The notes below the pieces were generated by a model, which ran no database searches, had not been told where the DNA came from, and was given only the letters and a program-made list of their open reading frames with translations. DNA of 64,000 nt, taken from the NCBI RefSeq assembly GCF_014839835.1, contig NC_071612.1, positions 52,570,309 through 52,634,308 of the forward strand, written 5' to 3'. Both the position numbers and the translations under genes were made by a program. Position 1 is the stretch's first letter. The number at the start of each line of letters is the position of its first letter. Positions 40,001-47,889 of this stretch are shown here, piece after piece. Source of the stretch: Dryobates pubescens. Its lineage: Eukaryota; Chordata; Aves; Piciformes; Picidae.

Positions 40001-42735
40001 AACAGTAACAGTAAAAGCTTAAATATTTAGATGCCTTAAAAAATATTAATCTACTAACTGTCAATTATTTTTTTAATTGAAAATCTGTCTTTTATGGATA
40101 GTATCTCCCTCTGCTGTGTAGAATGTGCACTTTTCTTGCTAAGTGATTTTTATCTCTAGAGATTTAATAATTACCACTAAAAATTAAATCATAACTTAAA
40201 GTTACATAAAAATAAATGGTGATATTTTCTTGTGGGACTTGGTGTACGTATGCAGATTCTTTTATCTTTGTGTGTAAGTGCTAACATACTAAGACAAGTG
40301 AGTGCCAAGAAGAAATGTGGGGAAATGCAAAGAACCACCTACACATTTTTCCTACAAGAGGTCACTAAAGACATTTTCTTTTGGTTTTCATTCGTCGGTG
40401 AAAATAATAAGGCATTATGTTATAGAAAAAATAGAGTACAATTTTTTAAGGCAAAAGTACCAGGAAACAGCAGCTAAGAAAAAAAAGGAGTTTCTCAAAG
40501 GTCTTGTATCAAGACCACTCTTCAAATTAAAAACTCATTTTTAATTTTAAGAAATATCACATAGATAGTTTTATTCTATGTTATATTCAGATGATGTATG
40601 TGATGCAGGTAAAGGTTTTTCTTTATTAAGAATATACATTTGCCTTTTGGTTTAATTAATATTTTAATCTATTTTCTCAAAGTGTTTTAGCAAACAAATA
40701 ATTCTCACAAAAATACAAGAATTTAGAATACTGTCTAGATTTTCAGCCAAGTTATGTCTAGATTATACAGAAATCTTTTTATACATTTATTTATTATGAG
40801 AAGAGGCTGAGAGATCTGGGGCTCTTTAGCCTGGTAAAGAGAAGACTGGGAGGGGATCTTCTACATGCATAAAAATATCTAAATTCTGAGGGTCATGAGG
40901 GTGGGGCTGGGTTCTTCTCACTGGTGGTCAGTGACAGGACAAGAAGCAAAAGATATGAACTGGAACACAGGAGGCTTCACTTGAACTTAAGGAGAAACTT
41001 CATTCCTGGAACAGGCTGCCCCAGAGAGGTTGTGGAGCCTCCTTCTCTGGAGACTTTCAAAACCTGCCTGGGTGCATTCCTGAGCAACCCGATCTAGGTG
41101 TACCTGTGTTAGCAGCAGGGTTAGACTAGATGATCTGCAGAAGTCCTTTGCAACCACTACCACTCTAAGATTGTAAGAGTCTAATGCTTGAAATCACAGT
41201 CCATAACTTTTCATATAAAAGATTTTAAGACAGACATCAAACATGTATCAGATTCTCTATACGCAGTTTTTTAATGTTGTGGGGTTTTTTTGTTGGGGTT
41301 TGGGGGGGGGTGGGAGGGTGCTGGGTTTTCTTTGGGTTTTTTGTATGTGTAAACAAGATTTCAGTGTCAATGGCTAATCAATAAAATTACAATTTATCTT
41401 TAAACAATCCGAATGGGTCATCAGGCATCCCAAACCTAAATCCGTTTTGATTACTTTTACTGCCACTAGATGTCCCCATTCTCCACACAATTACAGTACC
41501 AAAATTTCTTTAGAAACACTTAAAACACAGCTGAATACAAGCGATGTACGTTCTAAGTAAATAATTTACAATCCCACTGAATTTACATTCAGCAGCAGTT
41601 GTGAAAAAAAAATCATTGGTTTCATTATTGTTTGAATGGACTCCACAACAGCCACAAGTTACCTATAAACTGAATAACCAAGACTACTGAGAGAAGTTCA
41701 TCAGGTTTCAGCCCATGCTATTCAGTAACATTAATTCTGTTGAGTATATGAAAACTCTGTAGGATAAAACCTTTGAATGTTTGGATTCCTTTAAAAGCTC
41801 GGTTATCTTTACAGGTAGCCTAATTGATTGGCTTGTCTTTTGAACATTAATGTGAACATATACAGCTAGGTAAACATACACTGTCCAACTGCCGGATTTC
41901 CTCTCATCTTCTTTTCTTCCCAGGACTTCGGGTTTCACAACAAAACAGTTATAAGGACTCTCATTTCCAGGAGTGAGATTGATTTGATGAATATACGACA
42001 GCGATACAAAGAGAGATATGGGAAATCACTCTTTCATGACATTAAAGTAAGTTTTTACATACTTTTGCATATATTCAGCACTGGCACCCCACAGACTCTG
42101 TCAAGTGGCTGAGACAAAATGACCAAGGAATCAACTTGTGAAAATATCAGGAAATCTTGGTGGACTGTAATTTATCTGTGACTGTCATGGGTTGTGTTGA
42201 ATCTGCTGATGATATTCAAACCCATGCTGCTATTATGCCACCTTCAAAATGAAAATGCTGGCTGGAGCAAAACATCATGGGGCTTGAAGTTCAGATTTTA
42301 ACATGAGAGGCTTCCTGTTCTAGTTGCTACTTTCTGTTTCCAGGTTTGGGTTGTTGGTCTCTTCTGCTCAGCTGGCTGTGGGTTGGGGGTGGGGGAGTCG
42401 CTGGCTTCTAGTGCTGCTTCTGCATTTTTCTGCCCTTGCTTGAGAAATTAGGATAAGGTAGTTGTACATGTTATCATCTTATTAAACTCCTTATCTCAAG
42501 CCAGAGATTTTTTTTGTGTTACCTCCCACCCTGGAAGTGGGAAAGGCCTTCACTTGTGATAGCAGACTGTGAAACCAGAACATTAAAAAATTACTCTTGC
42601 AAAGACACTTTACCTTTTGTAATTTTTGCTATAATCCAAAGTAATGTTTGGGTTTTTTTCTTGCAGCATTTTGCTTCAGGGCATTATGAGAGTGCTTTGC
42701 TTGCTATCTGTGCTGGTGACAGTGAAGATTATTAA
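19781..42735 (+). CDS. ANXA10: annexin A10 (12 coding exons, complete)
   Basis: Annexin A10, a member of the family of proteins that bind acidic phospholipid membranes through four roughly 70-residue alpha-helical repeats. Exons: 19781-19798, 29353-29434, 31834-31928, 32374-32487, 34419-34509, 35153-35232, 36625-36678, 36800-36893, 38408-38503, 39131-39189, 41924-42046, 42667-42735. The sum is 975 nt, 324 aa plus stop, the length I recall for human ANXA10, and every splice phase closes. Identity rests on segments such as [39 protein letters not shown] and [11 protein letters not shown], which match my memory of human ANXA10. Known for the family: A10 has poor calcium loops. Here the repeat-2 loop reads GVDTEE (residues 104-109) rather than the canonical GxGT, and repeat 4 has [10 protein letters not shown] in place of the usual loop. 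The start ATG has A at -3 and follows a TATA-like box. Intron 1 is about 9.5 kb. Confidence 0.97.
25112..25287 (+). mobile_element. CR1 LINE 3' end fragment
   Basis: Plus-strand CR1 end: gaactgcccagggaggtggt (LPREVVE codons) through the typical gatgat... tail to tgattctatga. Short and diverged. Confidence 0.8.
25981..26835 (-). mobile_element. CR1 LINE fragment, minus strand
   Basis: Minus-strand CR1 from the 3' tail (plus strand tcacagaatcatcttggttg) into the C-terminal part of ORF2. A 122-codon frame retains [31 protein letters not shown] and the [15 protein letters not shown] motif; it then loses the frame. The part at 26700-26830 corresponds to the ORF2 segment that in CR1 reads as repeated ccctctgtagagcctacc on the plus strand. 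It is clearly older than the copy at 16 kb. Confidence 0.88.
26836..27420. other. GC-richer unassigned segment in intron 1
   Basis: Immediately beyond the CR1 the base composition becomes GC-richer for about 580 bases, then returns to AT-rich. No coding motif or repeat family was recognised. It could be an old repeat. Confidence 0.35.
27492..27549. repeat. (AAT)n microsatellite
   Basis: About 14 pure AAT units followed by imperfect cataat and aatcat variants. Confidence 0.95.
29353..29434 (+). CDS. ANXA10: ANXA10 coding exon 2
   Basis: Acceptor ...tttagcag, donor gtaagt. Encodes the N-terminal tail and the start of annexin repeat 1 ([18 protein letters not shown]...). Ends in phase 1. Confidence 0.97.
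29435..31833 (+). other. ANXA10: ANXA10 intron 2
   Basis: AT-rich, with an A-rich tract at about 30761-30790 and paired AT tracts at 30910-30958. No other element seen. Confidence 0.8.
30910..30958. repeat. two AT microsatellite tracts
   Basis: Two pure (AT)n runs separated only by aacacc, so together they can form cruciform-prone sequence. Confidence 0.9.
31834..31928 (+). CDS. ANXA10: ANXA10 coding exon 3
   Basis: Annexin repeat 1 helices ([20 protein letters not shown]). Acceptor tttacag, donor gtatga. Ends in phase 0. Confidence 0.97.
31985..32119 (+). mobile_element. CR1 LINE 3' end fragment
   Basis: In ANXA10 intron 3, 56 bases after exon 3. Ends with cccttccaacatggtattac and attctatgattctatga, the CR1 terminal repeat on the plus strand. 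Confidence 0.75.
32222..32272. repeat. 14-bp tandem repeat
   Basis: Unit ttcatctttgacaa repeated 3.6 times with single substitutions, about 100 bases upstream of ANXA10 exon 4. Confidence 0.9.
32374..32487 (+). CDS. ANXA10: ANXA10 coding exon 4
   Basis: End of repeat 1 and start of repeat 2 ([18 protein letters not shown]). The donor is gttctt, which fits the consensus poorly beyond GT, yet it is the only position that joins in frame to exon 5. Confidence 0.94.
33016..33142 (-). mobile_element. CR1 LINE 3' end, minus strand
   Basis: Plus strand reads tcacagaatcacagaatcac then caaggttggaagagacctc and the 'atcatcaagtccaacctgtc' segment. About 127 bases, close to the subfamily seen at 16 kb. 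Confidence 0.88.
33897..34018. repeat. (GATA)n microsatellite
   Basis: Pure gata units over about 33949-34008 (15 units), with an imperfect gata and gaaa mix on the left. Confidence 0.95.
34419..34509 (+). CDS. ANXA10: ANXA10 coding exon 5
   Basis: Repeat 2, beginning [20 protein letters not shown]. The calcium loop Gly-x-Gly-Thr is replaced by GVDT. Acceptor cacacag, donor gtaata, ends in phase 1. Confidence 0.97.
34510..36624 (+). other. ANXA10: ANXA10 introns 5 and 6 (flanking exon 6)
   Basis: Apart from exon 6 (35153-35232), no gene or known repeat seen. A GC-richer patch lies at about 34800-35040 in intron 5, of unknown origin. Confidence 0.6.
35153..35232 (+). CDS. ANXA10: ANXA10 coding exon 6
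   Basis: Completes repeat 2 ([20 protein letters not shown]). Acceptor aacacag, donor gtactg, ends in phase 0. Confidence 0.97.
36625..36678 (+). CDS. ANXA10: ANXA10 coding exon 7
   Basis: Linker into repeat 3, 18 codons ([18 protein letters not shown]). Acceptor ccccag, donor gtaaat. Confidence 0.97.
36800..36893 (+). CDS. ANXA10: ANXA10 coding exon 8
   Basis: Repeat 3 ([20 protein letters not shown]...). Acceptor atactag, donor gtaatt, ends in phase 1. Confidence 0.97.
36894..38407 (+). other. ANXA10: ANXA10 intron 8
   Basis: AT-rich, with one CR1 tip. No additional exon seen. Confidence 0.8.
37396..37484 (+). mobile_element. CR1 LINE 3' tip
   Basis: ctatggtttagttgatt through gatgatctcataggtctttt and ccaacctggttaattctatt. 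Plus-strand CR1 tail of about 90 bases. Confidence 0.8.
38408..38503 (+). CDS. ANXA10: ANXA10 coding exon 9
   Basis: Repeat 3 to 4 linker ([20 protein letters not shown]...). Acceptor cctaag, donor gtaatg. Confidence 0.97.
38504..39130 (+). other. ANXA10: ANXA10 intron 9
   Basis: AT-rich sequence; nothing recognised. Confidence 0.7.
39131..39189 (+). CDS. ANXA10: ANXA10 coding exon 10
   Basis: [20 protein letters not shown], the entry to repeat 4. Acceptor ctcctag, donor gtaagt. Confidence 0.97.
39331..39982 (-). mobile_element. CR1 LINE fragment, minus strand
   Basis: Plus strand begins tcacagaatcacacagaatc. The minus strand gives two overlapping open frames with CR1 ORF2 sequence: [33 protein letters not shown] and [14 protein letters not shown]. 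The frame changes between them, so the copy is decayed. The subfamily differs from the 16-kb copy. Confidence 0.9.
40797..41178 (+). mobile_element. CR1 LINE 3' fragment
   Basis: Plus-strand CR1: gagaagaggctgagagatct (EEAERSG type end of ORF2) then ctgccccagagaggttgtgg and a tail ending in accactctaagattgtaag. About 380 bases, moderately diverged. Confidence 0.85.
41280..41325 (+). repeat. G-rich tract, possible G-quadruplex
   Basis: At least four runs of three or more G within 45 bases on the plus strand of ANXA10 intron 10, flanked by T runs. Confidence 0.6.
41924..42046 (+). CDS. ANXA10: ANXA10 coding exon 11
   Basis: Repeat 4 ([20 protein letters not shown]...[13 protein letters not shown], shown in two pieces). 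Acceptor cccag, donor gtaagt, 41 codons, phase 0. Confidence 0.97.
42122..42524 (+). repeat. LTR-like dispersed repeat, copy A
   Basis: Fills most of ANXA10 intron 11. It aligns by eye, over about 400 bases, with the reverse complement of 58257-58640. Shared blocks include accaaggaatcaacttg, taatttatctgtgac, gaggcttcctgttc, ctggcttct and attaaactcctta. The layout (late attaaa and a GT-rich end) is LTR-like, but I could not fix the ends or target duplication, so family is unassigned. It is a fossil repeat with no coding part. Confidence 0.7.
42667..42735 (+). CDS. ANXA10: ANXA10 coding exon 12 with stop
   Basis: [20 protein letters not shown] then DY and TAA (42733-42735). This is the typical annexin end, with the Cys-Ala-Gly-Asp motif. 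An aataaa at 43262-43267 could end the mRNA just before the CR1 that follows. Confidence 0.97.
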   Translation, partial: HFASGHYESALLAICAGDSEDY

Positions 42736-43985
42736 GGAATGTGAAGATCAACTTTGAAAAACTGCATAAAACTCTTAAATAGAACTGAAACTAGACACAA
42801 AACACTAACTGTATGAGATCCCTACCCTACATTTAAAAATCAGTGCTATACATTTGCTCATATTAAATCTTTCTCGAGACAGGAAAAAATGTTGGCAGGA
42901 ATATGGTTTTATCCCTAGTTCTAATTAACATTTCTGTTTCTATGATTAATGGAGCAAGTAGAAAAATATCTCCATGTAAGCATATGTTTATCATTCAGTC
43001 TTATAAAATCCCAAATATTAGACAATAGGCTCTGGAAGAATTTATTGCCTTCCACACTGACGAGAAAAAAATGTCTTGTTTTACTTAATTCTAGCAGCAT
43101 GATTTCTTCCTTTGAGATTTTTTTCCCCTTCTCTTTCTCACCTCTTACACCTCAGATTGTACATTTCTTTTTCTCCTGTGGCTACAATATTTCCAACTTG
43201 ACACAGACTCTTAAGTATTTTTTAAAGAGGTACTTTCTGAAAGTAGATCTCAGTATGACTGAATAAAGCATTACTACAGACATGCAAATACACATTTGCT
43301 TTAATGCTGTTTGCACCTGTCCCTTATAGAATCATAGAATCATTTAGGTTGGAAAAGACTTTCAGAGTCCAACCATTAACCCTACTCTACCAAGCCCATC
43401 ACCAAGCCATATCCCCAAACACCATGTCTACACAGCTTTTAAACACATCCAGGGATGGTCCATCACTCCAGTCCAAGTCCCTCTGCAAACTTCCTCGATC
43501 TCTTCATCAAAGTCACTGATAAAGATGTTAATACTGAAGTGGAACCAATAATGAACCCTGAAGAACACTACTTGTGACTAGCCACCAGCTAGATTTAGCT
43601 CCATTCACCACCACTCTTTGGGCCTGGCCATCCAGCCAGCAGAGCATATGCCCATCCAAGCCATGAGTAGATTTTTTTTTCCCCAGAAAGCTATGAGAAA
43701 CAGTGTTGAAGGTTTACTAAAGTACGATCAGGTTCATCAAGCAGGACCTGCCTTTTATAAACCATGCTGACTGGGTCTGTTCAACTGGTTGTCCTGTATA
43801 TAGTGAATAATGATCTGCTCAATGACTTTCCCTGGCACCAAAGTCAGACTGACAGGCTTGTAGTTCCCCAGATCCTCCTTTCAGCCATTCTTGTAGATGG
43901 GTGTCACATTTGCTAACCTCCAGTCCATTAGGACCTCCCCAAATAACCAGGACTGCTCGTAAATGATGGAAAGAAGCTTGGGAAG

Positions 43986-43991
43986 CACATC
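43986..43991. repeat. target-site duplication of outer LTR, left
   Basis: cacatc, identical to 44975-44980, as expected for a 6-base duplication. Confidence 0.9.
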
Positions 43992-44020
43992 TGTTGGGGA
44001 TTGGTTTAAGCAAAAAGGAC

Positions 44021-44025
44021 ATGAG
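44021..44025. repeat. target-site duplication of inner LTR, left
   Basis: atgag, identical to 44580-44584. Confidence 0.9.
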
Positions 44026-44579
44026 TGTGGTGGGTTAACGCCCTTTTCTGAAAACAAAGTGGGGTGGAGGGTTTGCGGGTACTTTACCCTCCCTGTGGGG
44101 TGTTTTCCTCTAGGAAGCCGAGTCTGTTCCACTCCCCCCTCCCTGCCCAGCTAGGGTATAAAAAGCAGGACGTCATAGCTGTTGGGTCTCCTTTTGGCTC
44201 CTGCCTCTGCTGGATGAGAGCTGCTGCATCTGCCCTCCTGCTCCTCAGCCACGTGGCCGGACCTGATCCTTCTCCCTGCTGCCTCCACACCTCCTCAAAG
44301 ACTGGTTTTGTATTATTCTTTCTTGTCCCCTTCCCATCCATCCTTGTTCCTTGCCCCTTGTGAACCTTTCCTGTTATTGTGTTATATATATATATTGTTT
44401 AAAGAAAAATTCCTCACCTCTCTACTTCCAAGCCGACTCCAGATTATTGTTTAGTGGATTTGCTCCTTACCCTTTTTTTCCCCCTCTCTGTTTTGGGGGG
44501 AGGAGGGGAAGTGGGGGGAGATTCTCAGCCTTTCCCCTATCTGGACTTTTAACTCCCAGCTAAGGCTCAAACCACTACA
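44026..44579 (+). mobile_element. solo LTR, ERVL-like, nested
   Basis: Fossil LTR of 554 bases starting tgtggtgggttaacg and ending accactaca, with a 5-base target duplication atgag at 44021-44025 and 44580-44584. It has a TATA box (tataaaaa, 44157-44164) in plus orientation. Five-base duplication and the TGTGGTGGGTT start suit class III ERVL-type LTRs in birds. No internal part is present. It sits inside the older LTR. Confidence 0.88.
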
Positions 44580-44584
44580 ATGAG
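44580..44584. repeat. target-site duplication of inner LTR, right
   Basis: atgag, partner of 44021-44025. Confidence 0.9.
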
Positions 44585-44974
44585 TCCCAGGAACACCTGT
44601 GTAAGTTAGGCCTTGAAGGATTTTCTGTTGAAAATATAGCAATGGAGTAGGAGTTGTGGAAAAGTTCAGATTGCTTGGTATGCTAAGGTCAAGCTGCCCC
44701 TGAGAAGAGGCAAACAAGATAAGGAGGAGACAAGAGCTGGGAAAAAGAGCAATCAGACTGAGTAGAAAAATTCCACGGAGTAGTGAAAACAATGATGTAA
44801 CCTTTTAGAGAGAAACCAATAATATGTGTTAAATTAGAATAAAATTAGATATGTAAAAGATATGACTATAAATAATGAAGTGTGGAACAATCAAGTTGAA
44901 GCTTGCTTATCAATCATATTGATTGCTGCGAGTCTTTCCTCATTGTGCCTCGCTGTTGGATCTATTCTGCAACA

Positions 44975-44980
44975 CACATC
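44975..44980. repeat. target-site duplication of outer LTR, right
   Basis: cacatc, partner of 43986-43991. Confidence 0.9.
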
Positions 44981-45795
44981 CACCAAATTCTTCAGTAATC
45001 TTGGCTGTAACCCATCCTGCCCCAATAGACTTGTGCATGTTTAAATGGCGTAGCAGGTTACTGACCATTTCTTCCTGAATTGCGAAGGTCTCATTCTGGC
45101 CTGTTTCTGCACCTTTAAGACTTTCTTCTTGAAATATGTCCAACCTTCCTGGACTTGCTTACCCTTCAGGACTGCCTCTCCAGGGACTTTGTCAGTCTCC
45201 TGAACAGGTCAAAGTCTGACAGCTGGAAGTCCAAGGTGGCAGTTTTGCTAACCCCTACACCTTTCTTCCCCAAGAATTGCAAACTCTATAATTTCAAATA
45301 ATCACAATGCTCTAGACAGCCACCAACTGTCACCCACAAGTCCTTCTCTGTTCATAAGCAGCAGGTCAAGGAGGGCACCTTCCTTGGTTGGCTCCCTCAC
45401 CAGCTGCATCAAGAAGGTATCTTCAACTGTTGTTGCTCTCCTATATTGTACTTCCAGCAGACATCTGGGAAGTTGAAGTTCCCCATGAGAAGAAGGGGTA
45501 GTGACATGAAACCTCTCCCGGCTGCTTATAGAATGTTTCCATCTGCTACTTCATCCTGGTTGGGTGGTCTGTAACAGACTTCCACCACAATATCAGCCTT
45601 GTTTGCCTTCCCCCTGATTCTTGCCTGTAGAAACTGAGCCCTATCAGTATCATTACAAGTATTCATACATCTCCCTAACATGGAGGGCCACCCCACTACC
45701 TCTTCTTCCACACCTATCCTTTCTAGAAAGCTGGTAGCCATTGATTACAGCACTTTAATTGTGAAAGTCATCCTACCAGGTTTCCATGATGTCAT

Positions 45796-45826
45796 AGAAA
45801 GAAAACTATGTCATAGTTTTCTTTCT
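45796..45826. repeat. perfect hairpin inverted repeat
   Basis: Two 15-base arms (agaaagaaaactatg and its complement) separated by one base, inside the CR1 endonuclease region. Confidence 0.95.
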
Positions 45827-46639
45827 GCTCAATGGCCTCCAGCTCCTTCTGTTTATTGCCTATGCTGTGTTCATTGGTGTAGACACACTTCAGCTGGGCT
45901 AATGATCCTGCCACCGTTTTGGAGGGAGAAGTCTTAATTCCTATCTGACCATTCTCAGCTACTTCCATGGTTACAAACCTACCAATGAGCTCTGTGTTCC
46001 TGCTGTTGCCATCACCAGGTGGTGGATCATCATCCCCCACCTCCACTGAGATGGCAGACTGCAGGGTTTTACCAGTACTCTATTACACAACCACTGGTAT
46101 TGCCACACCCAGGCTTCCCTCTAGCAAGCCCAGTTTCATCCCCATCCCCCTCTGCATCTAGTTTAGATCTTTCAATGAGCCCTGCTAATTCTTGTCCCCT
46201 GTTCCTTTTCACCCTTTGAGACAAGTTTACCCCATCTGTAAGAGCAGGTAACGCCAGGGTCAAAGCCAGGAACTCACCTGGTGGCTCTTCCTGTCTAAAT
46301 CCCCATCACACCCTGCAACTGCCAGGATAGAGGAGAACACTACTTGTGAACCCCATCCCTTGACCAGCTGTCCCAAGGCTGTCTCAAGGCCCTTCAGTCT
46401 TTGAAAATGTTATTGGCAGTGTTTTTTTCAAGTACTGTATGTTACAAATATACTAATTCCTTTGAGTCCCTATTGACACATTTCAAACTATTTCATGCAG
46501 ATAATGAAATTATTAATCCAGACATCAGAAGGAACGGCTCTGGGTGGCAAAAACAAGAACAAAAAAGAGATTTTTTCAACATTAACGAAATTCTAAGTTT
46601 ATTAAGATTTTACAACTACAGTTAGAGGTAGCTATTAAC

Positions 46640-47720
46640 AGCGGTACAGCGGTTAACAGCCCCGCGGAGTGACTTTGCTTTAACTCGGTGTGCTTGCAGA
46701 CAGGACTAAGTGCACCTTTCTTAACCGCAAACTCCTCGTTTGCACGGTGCTTCTCAGACCGAGGAGCTGCCACCGGGAACGAGACAACCGCCAACAGACC
46801 TTCACAAAATGGCGGTGGCCCTAGGGCGCGGCGGCTGTCCCGAGGCGCGGCTGTCCCGGGGTGCAGCCGCCCAGCAGGGGGAGGGGTCCCAACTCCCTCC
46901 GCCCTGGCCCCCCGCCGCTGGCACGCCCCCACCGCGATCACACGGCAGCATCTCCGCGCCCCGCCCCGCGGCACCGCCTCACGCCCCCGTCTGCTCTGAC
47001 TGGAAAGTGGAGGTATCAATCTCGCATACTCCCCAATCGTCAAAGCGACTCTCCTTGCTCCACCCACTCACTACCGGGTTCCACTTCCTGGGAAGTTGGC
47101 GGTTGGAGTTCGCTGTTTTTTGGAGGTTTTGGCTCTCTTGTTCTGGCTTGTAGCCCCTCTGTGGCGGGGTTCGCTGTTGCTGAGCTGGAGGCAACGGGGC
47201 AGCGGGACGAGCCGGGGGCGCCCGTCCGGCCCGCCTGCGAGTCAGGCCTGGGGCAGCAGGACGAGCCGGGGACGCTTAGCCGGCCCGCCTGCGAACCGGG
47301 CCTGGGACAGCAAGACTGACGGTCTCGGCCGCCCGCCTGCTTGTGGCAGATGGAAGCCAGTCTGACGTGCGCCGTGTGCCTGTCCCTCTTCGAGGAACCA
47401 GTGACGCTGCCCCTCTGCTCGCACAACTTCTGCCGGGACTGCGTACTGGAGTGCTTGGCCTCGGCCGAGACCGCCCGCCTGCAGCAGCAACGGGGCCAGG
47501 GTCAGGCCCGCCTTTCTCGGGGGGGGCCGGGGCCGGGCGGGGGCGCGGCTGGCACACGTGTGTCGTGCCCACTGTGCAGGAAGCTGTGCCCGCTGCCCCG
47601 CGGCGGTGCCGCCGCGCTGCCCGTTAACACCACCCTGGCGGAAGTGGTCAAGCTGTACAGGTCCGGCATGGCCGGGGCCGCGAAGGCCGGGGAGGCAGAG
47701 GAAGGACAGGGGGCTGGCCC
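46640..47720. promoter_or_regulatory. CpG island promoter of the TRIM-like gene
   Basis: Sharp rise in GC and CpG content against AT-rich flanks. It contains a YY1-type motif aaaatggcgg at 46806-46815 and covers the first coding exon. The exact transcription start cannot be read from sequence. Such islands usually mean broad expression, unlike the TATA-type ANXA10 promoter. Confidence 0.8.
47196..47340. repeat. 54-bp tandem repeat (2.7 units)
   Basis: Units begin at 47196, 47250 and 47304, with ggggcagcgggacgagcc, ggggcagcaggacgagcc and the diverged gggacagcaagactga. The last unit runs to the base before the gap that leads to the start codon at 47350. The period is 18 codons, and the units are in the same frame as the RING start, ending at a TGA (47317-47319) 30 bases before it. 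Confidence 0.9.
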
Positions 47721-47889
47721 GCTTTCCTCGCTGGCTCTCGGGGGAACCTGCCAGAAGCATCCGGGCGGGCTGGTGCAGCTCTACTGCCGGATGTGCCGCC
47801 AGGCGGGGTGCGGGCTGTGCGTCTCTGAGGAGCATCAAGGTATCTTCCACTCCGTCAACCTCATCGAGACTGTGTACCAGGAGGAAAAA
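47350..47889 (+). CDS. TRIM-like gene exon 1: RING and B-box
   Basis: 180 codons in the CpG island, ending YQEEK at a gtaagc donor. Contains [20 protein letters not shown] and CPLCRKL (RING), [15 protein letters not shown] (linker like that of TRIM59) and the B-box [17 protein letters not shown]. Very GC-rich compared with the other exons. Confidence 0.95.

Larger units (their letters stand above)
39190..41923 (+). other. ANXA10: ANXA10 intron 10
   Basis: Holds a minus-strand CR1, a plus-strand CR1 and a G-rich tract (41280-41325). The rest is AT-rich. Confidence 0.8.
43992..44974 (+). mobile_element. solo LTR, ERVK-like, holding a second LTR
   Basis: Fossil endogenous retrovirus LTR. The ends are TGTTG and CAACA, and the flanking 6-base target duplication is cacatc at 43986-43991 and 44975-44980. 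Own length is about 424 bases once the inner LTR and its extra target copy are removed. A tataaat (44867-44873) suggests plus orientation. A six-base duplication fits the ERVK or alpha-like class, but family is inferred from that alone. No internal retroviral genes remain. It was inserted into a CR1 that was already there and is older than the inner LTR. Confidence 0.85.
43326..46403 (-). mobile_element. long CR1 LINE, minus strand, decayed
   Basis: The 3' end is at the left: plus strand atagaatcatagaatcattt then aggttggaaaagac. Moving right it covers reverse-transcriptase codons (YEQSW, DWRLANVTPIYKNG at 43881-43990), the linker (LLRHLNMHKS near 45030), the endonuclease (VEVCYRPPNQDE near 45570; YTNEHSIGNKQKELEAIEQK near 45850) and possibly the 5' leader. 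It lacks part of ORF2 near 43456, where the tail jumps directly into the 'ctccattcaccaccactctt' segment, so it has an internal deletion. Frames change often. It is interrupted by an LTR at 43992-44974. The right boundary is approximate. Confidence 0.9.

Noticed and set aside
43992-44974. Complete provirus
   Set aside because: Only LTR sequence is present between the target duplications; no internal genes.
46582-47067. Minus-strand 161-codon frame in the CpG island
   Set aside because: GC-rich sequence lacks stops by chance; Ala/Arg/Pro/Gly-rich with no motif.
46861-47319. 152-codon plus frame upstream of the RING
   Set aside because: Not accepted as a gene: GC-rich, no motif, starts at a non-ATG codon, and ends before the start. 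Kept only as a note in the tandem-repeat finding.
47242-47850. Minus-strand 202-codon frame
   Set aside because: Antisense of the RING/B-box exon; composition-driven.
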